This document shows, in pieces, positions 1-6,658 of a stretch of DNA of 11,853 bases. The stretch is from Clostridia bacterium (GTDB lineage: Bacteria; Bacillota_A; Clostridia; Christensenellales; Aristaeellaceae). The translations under genes and the position numbers were made by a program. The first letter of the stretch is position 1. The number at the start of each line of letters is the position of its first letter. The notes under the pieces were generated by a model, which worked only from the letters and a program-made list of their open reading frames with translations, made no database searches and was not told the origin of the DNA. The stretch lies in the NCBI GenBank assembly GCA_025997215.1, contig BNUH01000087.1, positions 1 to 11,853 of the forward strand. Direction: 5' to 3'.

Positions 1-5
1 CTTAA

Positions 6-1436
6 ATGAGGATCCGATTTCCGCGCTCGCTGTACGCGCGAATAATGGCGCCGGTCATGGCCGTGCTTTTACTAGCGCTGGGGATGCTGGCATGCATGAT
101 GTACATCAGCATCCGCGACGACAAGGCCGAGGCGCGGCTGAATGAGTTATCCATCCAGGCGCACGAGATAGCGTACCTGGCCAGCCAGCGGCGGCTCATC
201 GACCGCACGATGGAGGAATATCTGTACCAAAAGGTGTCGGACGTCGCGGACGAATTCAACGCGGGCGTGCTCGTGTTGGACGCCGTGGGCGCTCGCTTCG
301 CGGCGGGATTGTCGGATGGGCTGATCCCCGGCATGACGCTGGACGAGACCAACGCCTACCTCACCGAGGTTACTAAGACCGGCGAGGCCATCCATGTCCG
401 CACGCCGATAGGCAGGTTCGGCGCGGCGGCGTTCACGGTCGTGGTGCCGTGGAAGCAGGCTGGGTTCGTGATGGGCGCGGTATTCATCCACACCAGCGCG
501 CAGGTGATCCAGGCGTCGTATCAGGATGTCCTCTCACGGTTGGCTCTGGCTCTGGCGCTGGCCGCCGCGCTCGCGGGCGGGCTGATGCTGCTGGTCACGC
601 GCGGGATTACGCGGCCCGTCAGCCGTATGGCTCAAGCGGCCGAACACATATCGCATGGGGAATTCGACACGGAAATCCCTGAACACGGCGACGACGAGAT
701 AGGCCGCTTGGCGCTGTCGTTCAACGCGATGACGCGGGATTTGAAGAATTTGGAGGAAATGCGCCGCGCCTTCGTGTCGGACGTTTCGCACGAATTGCGT
801 TCGCCGCTGACCAGCATGCAGGGGTTTCTGCAGGGGATGCTGGACGGCACGATCCCGCCTGAGGATTTTTCGCCGTACTTAACGCGTGTGCTGGATGAGA
901 CGCGCCGCATGAACCGTCTAGTCTCCGCCCTGCTGGAATTATCTCGGATTGAGTCGGGAACGATACCGCTGAATGTGACGCGCTTCGACATAAACGAGCT
1001 GATCCGCGTGATCCTAATCCGCATGGAACAGCAGATCGAGGCGCGCGAGTTAGAGGTGGACGTCCAGTTCCGACAAGAACCGTGCTTCGTCAACGCGGAT
1101 TCGGAACAGATCGATCAGGTTTTGACGAATCTGATCGACAACGCCATCAAGTATGGGCATCAAAGCGGCGTATTAACGATCATAACGGAGGCCGCCGCGC
1201 AGACGTCGCGCATCACGGTAGCCGACGATGGCCCTGGCATCCCCGAGCAGGAACTGCCGTATATATTCGACCGATTCCACACGGTGGATAAGGCGCGCAC
1301 GTCGGGTAGGGGCACGGGGCTGGGGCTGGCGATCGTCATGCGGCTGCTGCGGCTGCATAACCAGGAGATCAGCGTCAGCTCGACCGTCGGCAAGGGCAGC
1401 AGCTTTACATTCACATTGCCTATGGCGGGTAATTAG
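6..1436 (+). CDS. Two-component sensor histidine kinase (HAMP-HisKA-HATPase)
   Basis: A 476-residue membrane histidine kinase that should autophosphorylate and pass phosphate to a response regulator. A first membrane span lies at about residues 12-36, an extracytoplasmic sensor region at about 37-176, a second span at about 177-198, then a HAMP linker (about 197-250). The HisKA H-box has phospho-acceptor His262 (SHELRSPLTS). The ATPase domain shows the N-box (LIDNAIKYG, 377-384 region), the G1 box DDGPGI near 407-412 and the G2 box GRGTGLGL at 434-441, so every catalytic motif is present. An in-frame TAA lies immediately before the ATG, so the start is fixed at 6. The sequence ATGA at 6-9 suggests a 4-base overlap with an upstream response regulator gene, but that gene is outside the window. 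The signal sensed is unknown. Two bases of its TAG stop and what follows form the ribosome binding site of the next gene, so cotranscription is likely. Confidence 0.93.
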   Translation: MRIRFPRSLYARIMAPVMAVLLLALGMLACMMYISIRDDKAEARLNELSIQAHEIAYLASQRRLIDRTMEEYLYQKVSDVADEFNAGVLVLDAVGARFAAGLSDGLIPGMTLDETNAYLTEVTKTGEAIHVRTPIGRFGAAAFTVVVPWKQAGFVMGAVFIHTSAQVIQASYQDVLSRLALALALAAALAGGLMLLVTRGITRPVSRMAQAAEHISHGEFDTEIPEHGDDEIGRLALSFNAMTRDLKNLEEMRRAFVSDVSHELRSPLTSMQGFLQGMLDGTIPPEDFSPYLTRVLDETRRMNRLVSALLELSRIESGTIPLNVTRFDINELIRVILIRMEQQIEARELEVDVQFRQEPCFVNADSEQIDQVLTNLIDNAIKYGHQSGVLTIITEAAAQTSRITVADDGPGIPEQELPYIFDRFHTVDKARTSGRGTGLGLAIVMRLLRLHNQEISVSSTVGKGSSFTFTLPMAGN

Positions 1437-1463
1437 GAGGATTTTTCATAGGAGGATTTCTCA
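1434..1463 (+). repeat. Tandem 15-bp repeat, each copy carrying a Shine-Dalgarno
   Basis: Two head-to-tail copies of a 15-base unit, TAGGAGGATTTTTCA (1434-1448) and TAGGAGGATTTCTCA (1449-1463), differ at one position. The first copy includes the TAG stop of the histidine kinase; the second ends directly against the ATG at 1464. Each copy contains AGGAGG. The second is correctly spaced (8 bases) for initiation at 1464, and the first is about 23 bases away. It looks like a local duplication of the ribosome binding site in the junction between two coupled genes. Confidence 0.8.
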
Positions 1464-2135
1464 ATGGATAACCTCGTTAAAAACAGTGTCCTGGAATTCT
1501 TTCAAGCGCAGTTCACCGCGCTGACGCCGCTGAACGTCACGCGCGCGCTGCTGCTGGGCTTGCTGGCCGGGACCATCATCGCGCTGGTATACCGGCGCAC
1601 ATTCAAGGGCGTGCTGTTTTCGCCTAACTTCGGCGTGACGCTTACTATGCTCACGCTGATCACCACGCCCGTAGTCATGTGCATCAAGTCAAATCTGTCG
1701 CTGTCCATGGGCATGGTCGGCGCGCTGTCGATCGTGCGGTTCAGGACGGCGGTCAAGGATCCGCTCGACACGGCGTATATGTTCTGGGCGCTGACGACGG
1801 GCATACTGCTGGGCGCGGAGCTGTACCTGATCGCGTTCGTGGTGGTGGTGCTGATAGCGCTGGTGATGCTCGGGATGTCGTTCATCAAACTCACCGGGCC
1901 GAATTCGTTCCTGTTCGTGATCCACTACGATCCGGCGTCGCAGTCGAGCGTGGACGCGGCCATCGGCCGGATTAAACAGAAGCGCCTGCGCTCCAAAACC
2001 CAGTCGGCGTCCGGCGCGGAGCTGACGCTGGAGGTTCGCGTGGATCCGCGCAACGACCTGGTCAGCCACATGCTCAGCGTCGAGGGCGTGTACGACGCGA
2101 CTTTGGTCATGATGCAGAATGAGGCGGGCGCATAA
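1464..2135 (+). CDS. DUF4956 family membrane protein
   Basis: A 223-residue integral membrane protein recognised as DUF4956 from the stretch containing GALSIVRFRTAVKDP (about residues 86-100), followed by a hydrophobic segment. About four membrane spans are visible: about 27-44, 57-75, 104-119 and 121-141. A soluble tail of about 80 residues follows and looks like a small alpha/beta domain. Biochemical function is unknown. Members of this family are commonly encoded beside VTC-domain proteins, and often beside CotH-like kinases, in Gram-positive bacteria; here the VTC gene follows after a 1-base gap. The start is fixed by AGGAGG 8 bases upstream. Composition matches the flanking genes. A role in a membrane complex with the VTC protein is inferred from context only. 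Confidence 0.9.
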   Translation: MDNLVKNSVLEFFQAQFTALTPLNVTRALLLGLLAGTIIALVYRRTFKGVLFSPNFGVTLTMLTLITTPVVMCIKSNLSLSMGMVGALSIVRFRTAVKDPLDTAYMFWALTTGILLGAELYLIAFVVVVLIALVMLGMSFIKLTGPNSFLFVIHYDPASQSSVDAAIGRIKQKRLRSKTQSASGAELTLEVRVDPRNDLVSHMLSVEGVYDATLVMMQNEAGA

Positions 2136-2136
2136 C

Positions 2137-2841
2137 ATGCCGCCGCCGCTGCGCCATGAATTGAAATTCCAGCTGAATATGGGCGAATACCTGCTGCTAA
2201 GCCGGACGCTGGACACCGTGCTCGACCGCGACCCCAATGGCGACGAATTCAACGAGTACCGTATCCGCTCGCTGTACTTCGACACACCCTTTGACGACGC
2301 GCTGTATGAGAAGCTGTCCGGCGCGCCTGAGCGCCGCAAGTACCGCATTCGCATCTACAAAAATTCCGACAGGCTGATTAAGCTGGAGTGCAAGCGGAAG
2401 ATCGGCGAGCTGACCAGCAAGGAGGCGCTGACCATCCCCCGCGACCTGGCCGACCAACTGATCGCGGGCGACACAAAGGGCTTGCTCGCAACGGGTGAGC
2501 CGCTGCTCCACGCGATGTACGCGCAGCTGATGACCCGCGCGCTTAGGCCCGTTGTGATAGTGGATTACTACCGGGAGGCGTATTTGCATCCGGCGGAGGA
2601 GATACGCATCACATTCGACAAGCGTCTGCGCTCGGGCATGCGTTCGATCGACCTGTTCAACCCGAACGTACCCCTGCTGGATCCGCTCCCGAATCCTACT
2701 GTAATCCTAGAGGTGAAGTATAATCGCATACTGCCCGGCTACATCCGCAAGCTGCTCAACCAATGCCGGGGGCAGCGTCTGGCCGTATCCAAGTACGTGC
2801 TATGCCGGGCGTTCGACAACCCGTCCATCGCCTTCAGATAA
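2137..2841 (+). CDS. VTC-domain protein (polyphosphate polymerase-like)
   Basis: A 234-residue protein matching the VTC domain, the tunnel-shaped catalytic fold of the yeast vacuolar transporter chaperone that makes polyphosphate from ATP. Landmarks include RHELKF at the N-terminus (6-11), IRSLYFDT (43-50), RRKYRIRIY (66-74), the basic LECKRKIG strand (83-90), ILEVKY (190-195) and the closing AVSKY (216-220). Alternating basic residues on the strands and the conserved Glu192 are the features expected to line the tunnel. The chosen ATG at 2137 starts the homology directly and follows the previous stop by one base; an in-frame ATG at 2119 would overlap the upstream gene by 17 bases. With DUF4956 upstream it forms a known pairing, but no CotH kinase or SPX domain is present. 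The polymer made, if any, is not shown by the sequence; polyphosphate is an inference from the family. Confidence 0.88.
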   Translation: MPPPLRHELKFQLNMGEYLLLSRTLDTVLDRDPNGDEFNEYRIRSLYFDTPFDDALYEKLSGAPERRKYRIRIYKNSDRLIKLECKRKIGELTSKEALTIPRDLADQLIAGDTKGLLATGEPLLHAMYAQLMTRALRPVVIVDYYREAYLHPAEEIRITFDKRLRSGMRSIDLFNPNVPLLDPLPNPTVILEVKYNRILPGYIRKLLNQCRGQRLAVSKYVLCRAFDNPSIAFR

Positions 2842-2874
2842 CAAAAAATAAACCCCCAACCATCAGGTTGGAGG
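2842..2874 (-). terminator. Intrinsic terminator of the small-protein operon
   Basis: On the minus strand the stem CCAACC / GGTTGG with a 4-base loop (2856-2871), extended by two more pairs beyond one mismatch (2853-2874), is followed by TTTATTTTTTG. It sits 16 bases after the TGA of the 2890-3282 gene. On the plus strand the hairpin is not followed by a T run, so it should stop minus-strand transcripts mainly and is only weakly arranged to end the VTC operon. Confidence 0.8.
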
Positions 2875-2889
2875 TATATGCCATTTGGA

Positions 2890-3282
2890 TCACGGGCCGG
2901 GGTTATAACTCGCGTTGCAGGTCTGCGGGATCTGCATCGTGAATCCGCCCGTGTAGCCCGGATGCGCGCCCAGTACCATGAGCATCTTGCGCATGAACAT
3001 ACACTCCAGGTCGTTGACTGCGTTGACCATGTCGTTGACGGAATCATCGATGTGCAGAATATCTTCAGGCCCGATACTGGTCATCCCAGTGCAATCGGTG
3101 TACAGCGGCCCCGACCAGTCGGAGAACAGCTGTATCTTTTCGCCTTCAGCGTTGAGGATGTGGGACACAGCCATTTCCTGCGCCGCTATTGATAGCAGGA
3201 CTTCGTTCATGGCCAGCTCGCTGGTCAGCTCATCAGTCCCATTTTCGACATCTACCGGCAGGTAAGTATTTGGCATTGACAT
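2890..3282 (-). CDS. Small spore-surface-like protein, paralog 1
   Basis: A 130-residue acidic protein beginning MSMP. Its core segment QEMAVSHILNAEGEKIQLF (about residues 35-53) resembles the ALE..L.HI.NAEGEKIQ pattern that I recall from N-terminal regions of Firmicutes spore coat and exosporium proteins; this is family recall, not a search result. A second, predominantly helical segment with one Cys (VNAVNDLECMFMRKMLMVL) follows, then a glycine- and asparagine-rich tail with a second Cys. There is no signal peptide or membrane span. The start is supported by TAGGAGG 10 bases upstream. It is the last gene of the pair 3338-3724 / 2890-3282 (55-base gap, no terminator between them) and is followed by an intrinsic terminator. 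Function is unassigned; a structural spore-coat role is inferred from the family pattern and promoter candidates. Confidence 0.72.
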   Translation of the reverse strand: MSMPNTYLPVDVENGTDELTSELAMNEVLLSIAAQEMAVSHILNAEGEKIQLFSDWSGPLYTDCTGMTSIGPEDILHIDDSVNDMVNAVNDLECMFMRKMLMVLGAHPGYTGGFTMQIPQTCNASYNPGP

Positions 3283-3337
3283 AGTGGCTTCCTCCTATTC
3301 GCGCACCATTATAGATAACCAATGCGCCAGTCGTCGC

Positions 3338-3724
3338 TTAAGGATTATTCAATGCGCCGCAGTTCGGTTCGGGCCACTCTGGCATATTGACGATCTGGTC
3401 GGAATTAGCATTCTGGCTGGCTGCGGCCATGACCAATATCAGTTTCTTGCTGAGCGAACACTCATAATCCTGTATGGATCGGAGGAGCTCTTCAATCGAC
3501 CTGGTCATGTGGTCGTAATCGCCCATGGTTATCTCGCAGATCATGGGGTTTTCAGGATCGGAGAAGCTCTGAATCTCCTCGCCTTTTGCGTTCATGATGT
3601 GCGCCAGGGCATATTCCTGCATGGCCACTGATAGCATTATGTTGGCTAACACGGTCTCGATCCTGGTGCCGCCGCCGCCCGATGCGAGGTCATCGTTCGG
3701 CACAAACAGCGTTGGCATTGACAT
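3338..3724 (-). CDS. Small spore-surface-like protein, paralog 2
   Basis: A 128-residue protein beginning MSMP, then a short GGGG-containing linker, then the family core QEYALAHIMNAKGEEIQSF (about residues 36-54) and SDPENPMICE, a helical stretch with one Cys (RSIQDYECSLSKKLILVM) and a short Pro/Asn-rich tail with another Cys. The layout matches the neighbour at 2890-3282 closely: MSMP start, NAxGExIQ.FSD core, single-Cys helix, P-W-P or N-P tail. There is no signal peptide or membrane span. GGAGGAG lies 7 bases before the ATG. The 169-base gap upstream contains a candidate sporulation-type promoter. It is probably the first gene of a two-gene transcript ending at the terminator near 2853. 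The exact role is unknown. Confidence 0.72.
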   Translation of the reverse strand: MSMPTLFVPNDDLASGGGGTRIETVLANIMLSVAMQEYALAHIMNAKGEEIQSFSDPENPMICEITMGDYDHMTRSIEELLRSIQDYECSLSKKLILVMAAASQNANSDQIVNMPEWPEPNCGALNNP

Positions 3725-3804
3725 AGCTAAACTCCTCCAATGCTTTGATTGTAGACGCTTTTTTTAGAGGGCGCCCAACACCCAATTGAACACCTCTCAT
3801 GCAA

Positions 3805-3833
3805 CATACTATGCGCACAGATTATCGTAGTAC
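3805..3833 (-). promoter_or_regulatory. Candidate sigma-K-type promoter for paralogs 2 and 1
   Basis: On the minus strand, AC (3831-3830) is followed by 16 bases and then CATAGTATG (3813-3805). The known sigma-K consensus is an AC-containing -35 and CATANNNTA at -10, so eight of nine -10 positions are compatible. It lies about 80 bases upstream of the ATG at 3724. The other half of the cluster has the same spacing and the same CATAnnnTG form. This is a motif match by eye only. Confidence 0.4.
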
Positions 3834-3893
3834 CGCGACAGCCTGGTCAATAAATGAATTCTTCTGTTGATTTTCTTAAATGCCCTCCGATAA

Positions 3894-4232
3894 TCAATCG
3901 TTAAGGATCGTTTCCAGGCAGGCAGACAACCAGAAACGGCAGTTCTGCTGGCAGGACATCTCGGCCAACGCAACCAGAGTTTCGCCGGAGGCTTGTGCAA
4001 GGTCGGACATATCCCCGAATGTGGGCAGATCCGTCACCAACGACGGGTCGAACATCGGGCCTTGCATATCGGCCGCCAGCTCCAGCTTGGCCTGCTCGGA
4101 TTTTAACAGGGCGTTGAGCGCATCCTGCTGCGCCGTCAGTTGGCGGGATAATTGGTTGAACGACGGGATGAGCGTCAGCGCCTCCCTGCCTGACAGAACG
4201 CCATCGGGCAGCGGGACGTATGGGACGGACAT
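3894..4232 (-). CDS. Small spore-surface-like protein, divergent paralog 3
   Basis: A 112-residue protein starting MSVPYVPLPDG. It is the most divergent of the four neighbours, but aligns with them through QQDALNALLKSEQAKLELAADMQGPMF, whose spacing matches the NAEGEKIQ.FSD..GP core of the paralogs. It ends with a Cys-containing helix (SCQQNCRFWLSACLETILND, three Cys). An ATG 63 bases further upstream also gives an open frame, but the ATG at 4232 is preferred: AGAGGAGGT lies 7 bases before it, and it restores the family MS.P start. It follows the 4271-4768 gene with a 38-base gap, so the two are probably cotranscribed. No terminator is evident after its stop. No function can be assigned beyond family resemblance. 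Confidence 0.65.
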   Translation of the reverse strand: MSVPYVPLPDGVLSGREALTLIPSFNQLSRQLTAQQDALNALLKSEQAKLELAADMQGPMFDPSLVTDLPTFGDMSDLAQASGETLVALAEMSCQQNCRFWLSACLETILND

Positions 4233-4270
4233 TGCGAAACCTCCTCTAAAATATAATCTTGCTTCTAACT

Positions 4271-4768
4271 CTATATCGGTTTGACGCATGAACACGTTGA
4301 CGGCAGCCCATCGTCCTGGTCAAACCCGCACGGGCAGTCCGGCTTGACGTCAGGCATCTGACAACCTTCGCAATTACACTCACACGGAGTGTCGTCCAAT
4401 GATCCATCGGGCCAATCTGGGATGCTGTCGCAGGGATTCTGGCAGTCGATCGCGCGCTGGGTATACATGCTGGCTGCGACGGTATACTTGGTAATCAGCA
4501 TCTGCTGCAGCCTGTTGAGGTTGCCAATCAGGTTGGCTGCCGTGTGATCGAGCTTAACCAGATCCTTCACACTGGTGCGAGGTTGGCCGCCCTCACGCGC
4601 CGATTGCAGGAATGGGTTGTCAGGGTTGGCAAACATAGCCAGTTTCCGCTGTTCAGCGTTGAGCATGTTGGTGACGGCGGTATCCTCCATGGCGACGGAC
4701 AGCGCGATGTTGGCCAGGGCTTGCTGGAGATCGTTATGGCCCTTGATATATAACCGAGGCATAGACAT
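4271..4768 (-). CDS. Small spore-surface-like protein, paralog 4 with Cys-rich tail
   Basis: A 165-residue protein beginning MSMPRLYIKG. The family core is AMEDTAVTNMLNAEQRKLAMF followed by ANPDNP (about residues 26-52), then a helical region to about 105. Unlike its neighbours it carries an extra C-terminal tail, residues 109-161, with ten cysteines: Cys109, 113, 129, 131, 133, 136, 145, 147, 159 and 161. Many are in C-x-C pairs, and the tail is also rich in Asp and Pro. Such a tail could form disulfide cross-links or bind metal, which would fit an outer spore layer, but that is inference. A modest ribosome binding site (TAGGAG) lies about 11 bases before the ATG. It is the first gene of the pair with 3894-4232, and a candidate sporulation promoter lies about 50 bases upstream. 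There is no signal peptide. Confidence 0.72.
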   Translation of the reverse strand: MSMPRLYIKGHNDLQQALANIALSVAMEDTAVTNMLNAEQRKLAMFANPDNPFLQSAREGGQPRTSVKDLVKLDHTAANLIGNLNRLQQMLITKYTVAASMYTQRAIDCQNPCDSIPDWPDGSLDDTPCECNCEGCQMPDVKPDCPCGFDQDDGLPSTCSCVKPI

Positions 4769-4811
4769 ACGGCGGCAACTCCTATTATGGATAGATATAT
4801 AGGTTCTGATA

Positions 4812-4839
4812 CAGGTTATGCGTGTGCGATAAATATGTG
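4812..4839 (-). promoter_or_regulatory. Candidate sigma-K-type promoter for paralogs 4 and 3
   Basis: On the minus strand CAC (AC at 4838-4837) is followed by exactly 16 bases and CATAACCTG (4820-4812), about 44 bases before the ATG at 4768. The form AC-N16-CATAnnnTG is identical to the candidate at 3805-3833. Only the shared spacing and sequence support it. Confidence 0.4.
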
Positions 4840-4956
4840 ACGATCATGATTGAACCCTGACATTCTGCTAATTCTCTACAAAAATGGTTATTTGGGGAAG
4901 AAGTAGATACCGCGGTTCGTCATAATGATGTTGGGGAATACTGGGTCTATCGATCG

Positions 4957-5001
4957 GTTGTCCGCTTGACAGGCGCAGGCTGTCGGCCGACAACAATTTT
5001 T
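4957..5001 (+). promoter_or_regulatory. Hairpin followed by T5 in the ECF sigma leader
   Basis: An outer stem GTTGTC (4957-4962) / GACAAC (4989-4994) encloses an inner stem GACAG (4968-4972) / CTGTC (4980-4984). The block is followed by AATTTTT (4995-5001). Overlapping it is a perfect 12-base palindrome, TGTCGGCCGACA (4981-4992). In plus orientation this could be a transcription attenuator or terminator in the leader of the sigma operon; the palindrome could instead be an operator. The rest of the 299-base gap (4769-5067) holds the divergent promoter candidate and no visible gene. Confidence 0.35.
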
Positions 5002-5067
5002 ACTGGATAATGCAGGTTTTACCGGTACGGTTTCGTTCTTATATTAGATGACGGGCGGTGGTACGCC

Positions 5068-5571
5068 ATGGCGGACACGCCGGAACCCAATGAGTTATTC
5101 GAGCGGCTGTACAGTCAGTACGCTGACGATGTGCTGCGCGTGTCGTATTTTTACCTGGGCGACCGTCAGAAGGCCGAGGATGTGTGCCAGGATGTCTTTG
5201 TGCGTCTGCTCACGCGCACGCCGGATATCCAGCCCGGCCATGAAAAGGCGTGGCTGCTCAAGGTCGCGCTGAACCGCTGCCGCGATCTGTGGCGCGCGGC
5301 CTGGGTGAAGCGGGTTGTGTTAGGTTCGCCGTTCGACTGCATACCCGCGCCGGACGACATCGAATTCCGCACGGAAAAGACGGACTTAATGGAAGCGGTG
5401 GGCCGGCTGCCCGTCGCATTCAAAGAAGTTATATTGCTGCACTATTATCAAGGCTTTGGGATTTCCGAGATCGCCATGATGCTGGATCTGCCGGAAGGCA
5501 CCATCTCCAGCAGACTCTCGCGCGCGAGGAAAAAGCTGGAGGCCATGCTCAAAGGAGGTGAAGCCCGATGA
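5068..5571 (+). CDS. ECF-family RNA polymerase sigma factor (sigma-70 family)
   Basis: A 167-residue ECF sigma factor with the minimal region 2 plus region 4 layout. Region 2 spans about residues 10-78: LYSQYADDVLRVSYFYLGD, then the AEDVCQDVFVRLL helix and the AWLLKVALNRCRDLWR segment that contacts the -10 element. A short linker (about 79-105) leads to region 4 (about 106-162), with LPVAFKEVILLHYYQGFGIS and the helix-turn-helix LPEGTISSRLSRARKKL. The start at 5068 has a weak GGCGGTGG ribosome binding site. Its TGA overlaps the next gene's ATG (ATGA at 5568-5571), the usual arrangement for a sigma with its anti-sigma. It should direct transcription of a stress or envelope regulon, perhaps including this operon, but I could not identify a convincing autoregulated promoter. 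Confidence 0.93.
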   Translation: MADTPEPNELFERLYSQYADDVLRVSYFYLGDRQKAEDVCQDVFVRLLTRTPDIQPGHEKAWLLKVALNRCRDLWRAAWVKRVVLGSPFDCIPAPDDIEFRTEKTDLMEAVGRLPVAFKEVILLHYYQGFGISEIAMMLDLPEGTISSRLSRARKKLEAMLKGGEAR

Positions 5572-6656
5572 CGAGCCTGTCAGGCCACGACGCCATACCG
5601 CTGGAGCGATTAAAACCGGTGGCCGACGAGATGCTCAGCGGCCTGACCGCGGGGCCGAGGATACGTTCACGGGCGCTGTTCAACGCGTCACTCATGGATC
5701 GCGTGCCTGAATCCGCCGACCAAATGTTGGGGGCGGTGCGTGCCGACGGCGCGCTAAGGCATCGGATCCTCACCACGGCGCACCACTTCGGCCATAAGGG
5801 ATCACTCACGGAACGGATCTCACTGCCGCCCGCGCGCGGACCCGTCATGCGCAAGCTGACACCCATTCTCGGCACCGTGATAGCGCTGGTGCTGATGGTC
5901 GGACTAGGCGTGCGGTTCTTCGGTCCGGATCTGTTTGAGCCACAGGTGCCCGTCCAGCAAGCGGGCGAGGTCATCGCTATGCCCAAGTCGGCCAACGCGG
6001 GCGACTTGATGACGGGCGCGCTGAAGCTGTCCACGGGTGTGCCTCAATTCCGCTCGCTGTTCGCCAACAGTGGTTCGGGCGAGCCGGCACTGGTCAGCGT
6101 CAACGGACGGTATTACCAGATGCTCACGGCGCCGCTCTCCATATCCACGGATATGCTGGGCACCAAGCATGGCGACGTCCAGTCCCTCACATCCGACATA
6201 TCGTTGGCGGGCTTCATAGGAGTGTTGTCCAACGTGGTGCCCGACGGCGAAGCGGTGTACGGCGTACAGGATTATTCCACACGCACGCTGATCGCGGCCA
6301 GGGTCGGCGGATCGATGCGGGTATTCCAAAGGATCGGCTACGCCGCCAAGACGCTGGTCGGCGAGGAATCATTCAAGGATACGCTGGCTATCGAAGGCCG
6401 GGTGCGCGCGCTGGAACTCTCTGGCGTAGGCATCGTGACCGACGGCACCAAGGCCAACTCACTGGTTCAGGTGCTCCTGAATGACGCGCGGCAGTGGTCC
6501 GGCGAAGCCATCCCCGAGGGGGAACAGGCGCTGACCATCTACCTGGAAAACAGCCTGGCGCTGCAGCTCAAGGTTTCAGGAGACGTGGTTGAGGCGTGCG
6601 GCGCGTGGTCATGCCCGCAATTCTTTGAAGGGTTTAAGGAAGCAGTCGGGAGTTAA
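5568..6656 (+). CDS. Single-span membrane protein, probable anti-sigma factor
   Basis: A 362-residue protein with a cytoplasmic N-terminal part (1-95), one membrane span at about 97-117 (LTPILGTVIALVLMVGLGV), and a large C-terminal domain of about 245 residues expected outside the membrane. The gene overlaps the sigma gene by ATGA, with AGGAGGTGA 7 bases upstream. Position and topology argue that it binds and inhibits the ECF sigma factor. The classic zinc anti-sigma motif (His-x3-Cys-x2-Cys) is absent. The only histidine cluster is HRILTTAHHFGH at 64-75, so the sigma-binding mode is not clear. The two cysteines near the end (ACGAWSC, about 343-349) could form a disulfide outside the cell, which would suit a redox or envelope sensor; this is speculative. 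The extracellular domain is not one I can name. The next gene begins two bases after its stop. Confidence 0.75.
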   Translation: MTSLSGHDAIPLERLKPVADEMLSGLTAGPRIRSRALFNASLMDRVPESADQMLGAVRADGALRHRILTTAHHFGHKGSLTERISLPPARGPVMRKLTPILGTVIALVLMVGLGVRFFGPDLFEPQVPVQQAGEVIAMPKSANAGDLMTGALKLSTGVPQFRSLFANSGSGEPALVSVNGRYYQMLTAPLSISTDMLGTKHGDVQSLTSDISLAGFIGVLSNVVPDGEAVYGVQDYSTRTLIAARVGGSMRVFQRIGYAAKTLVGEESFKDTLAIEGRVRALELSGVGIVTDGTKANSLVQVLLNDARQWSGEAIPEGEQALTIYLENSLALQLKVSGDVVEACGAWSCPQFFEGFKEAVGS

Positions 6657-6658
6657 CA

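Noticed and set aside
147..1414. Long minus-strand frames opposite the histidine kinase gene
   Set aside because: They are GC-rich antisense shadows of a clearly conserved plus-strand gene, with low-complexity translations and no ribosome binding sites.
2119..2136. An earlier ATG for the VTC gene
   Set aside because: It would overlap the DUF4956 gene by 17 bases and adds residues before the conserved N-terminal strand; the ATG at 2137 gives the usual family start.
3757..3783. T-run and GGGCGCCC palindrome as a terminator
   Set aside because: The T run precedes the palindrome on the plus strand and becomes A on the minus strand, and the palindrome has no loop, so it is not arranged as an intrinsic terminator in either direction.
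4233..4295. A longer form of the third small protein starting at 4295
   Set aside because: The added 21 residues overlap the upstream gene and have no ribosome binding site, whereas the ATG at 4232 has AGAGGAGGT and restores the family MS-x-P start.
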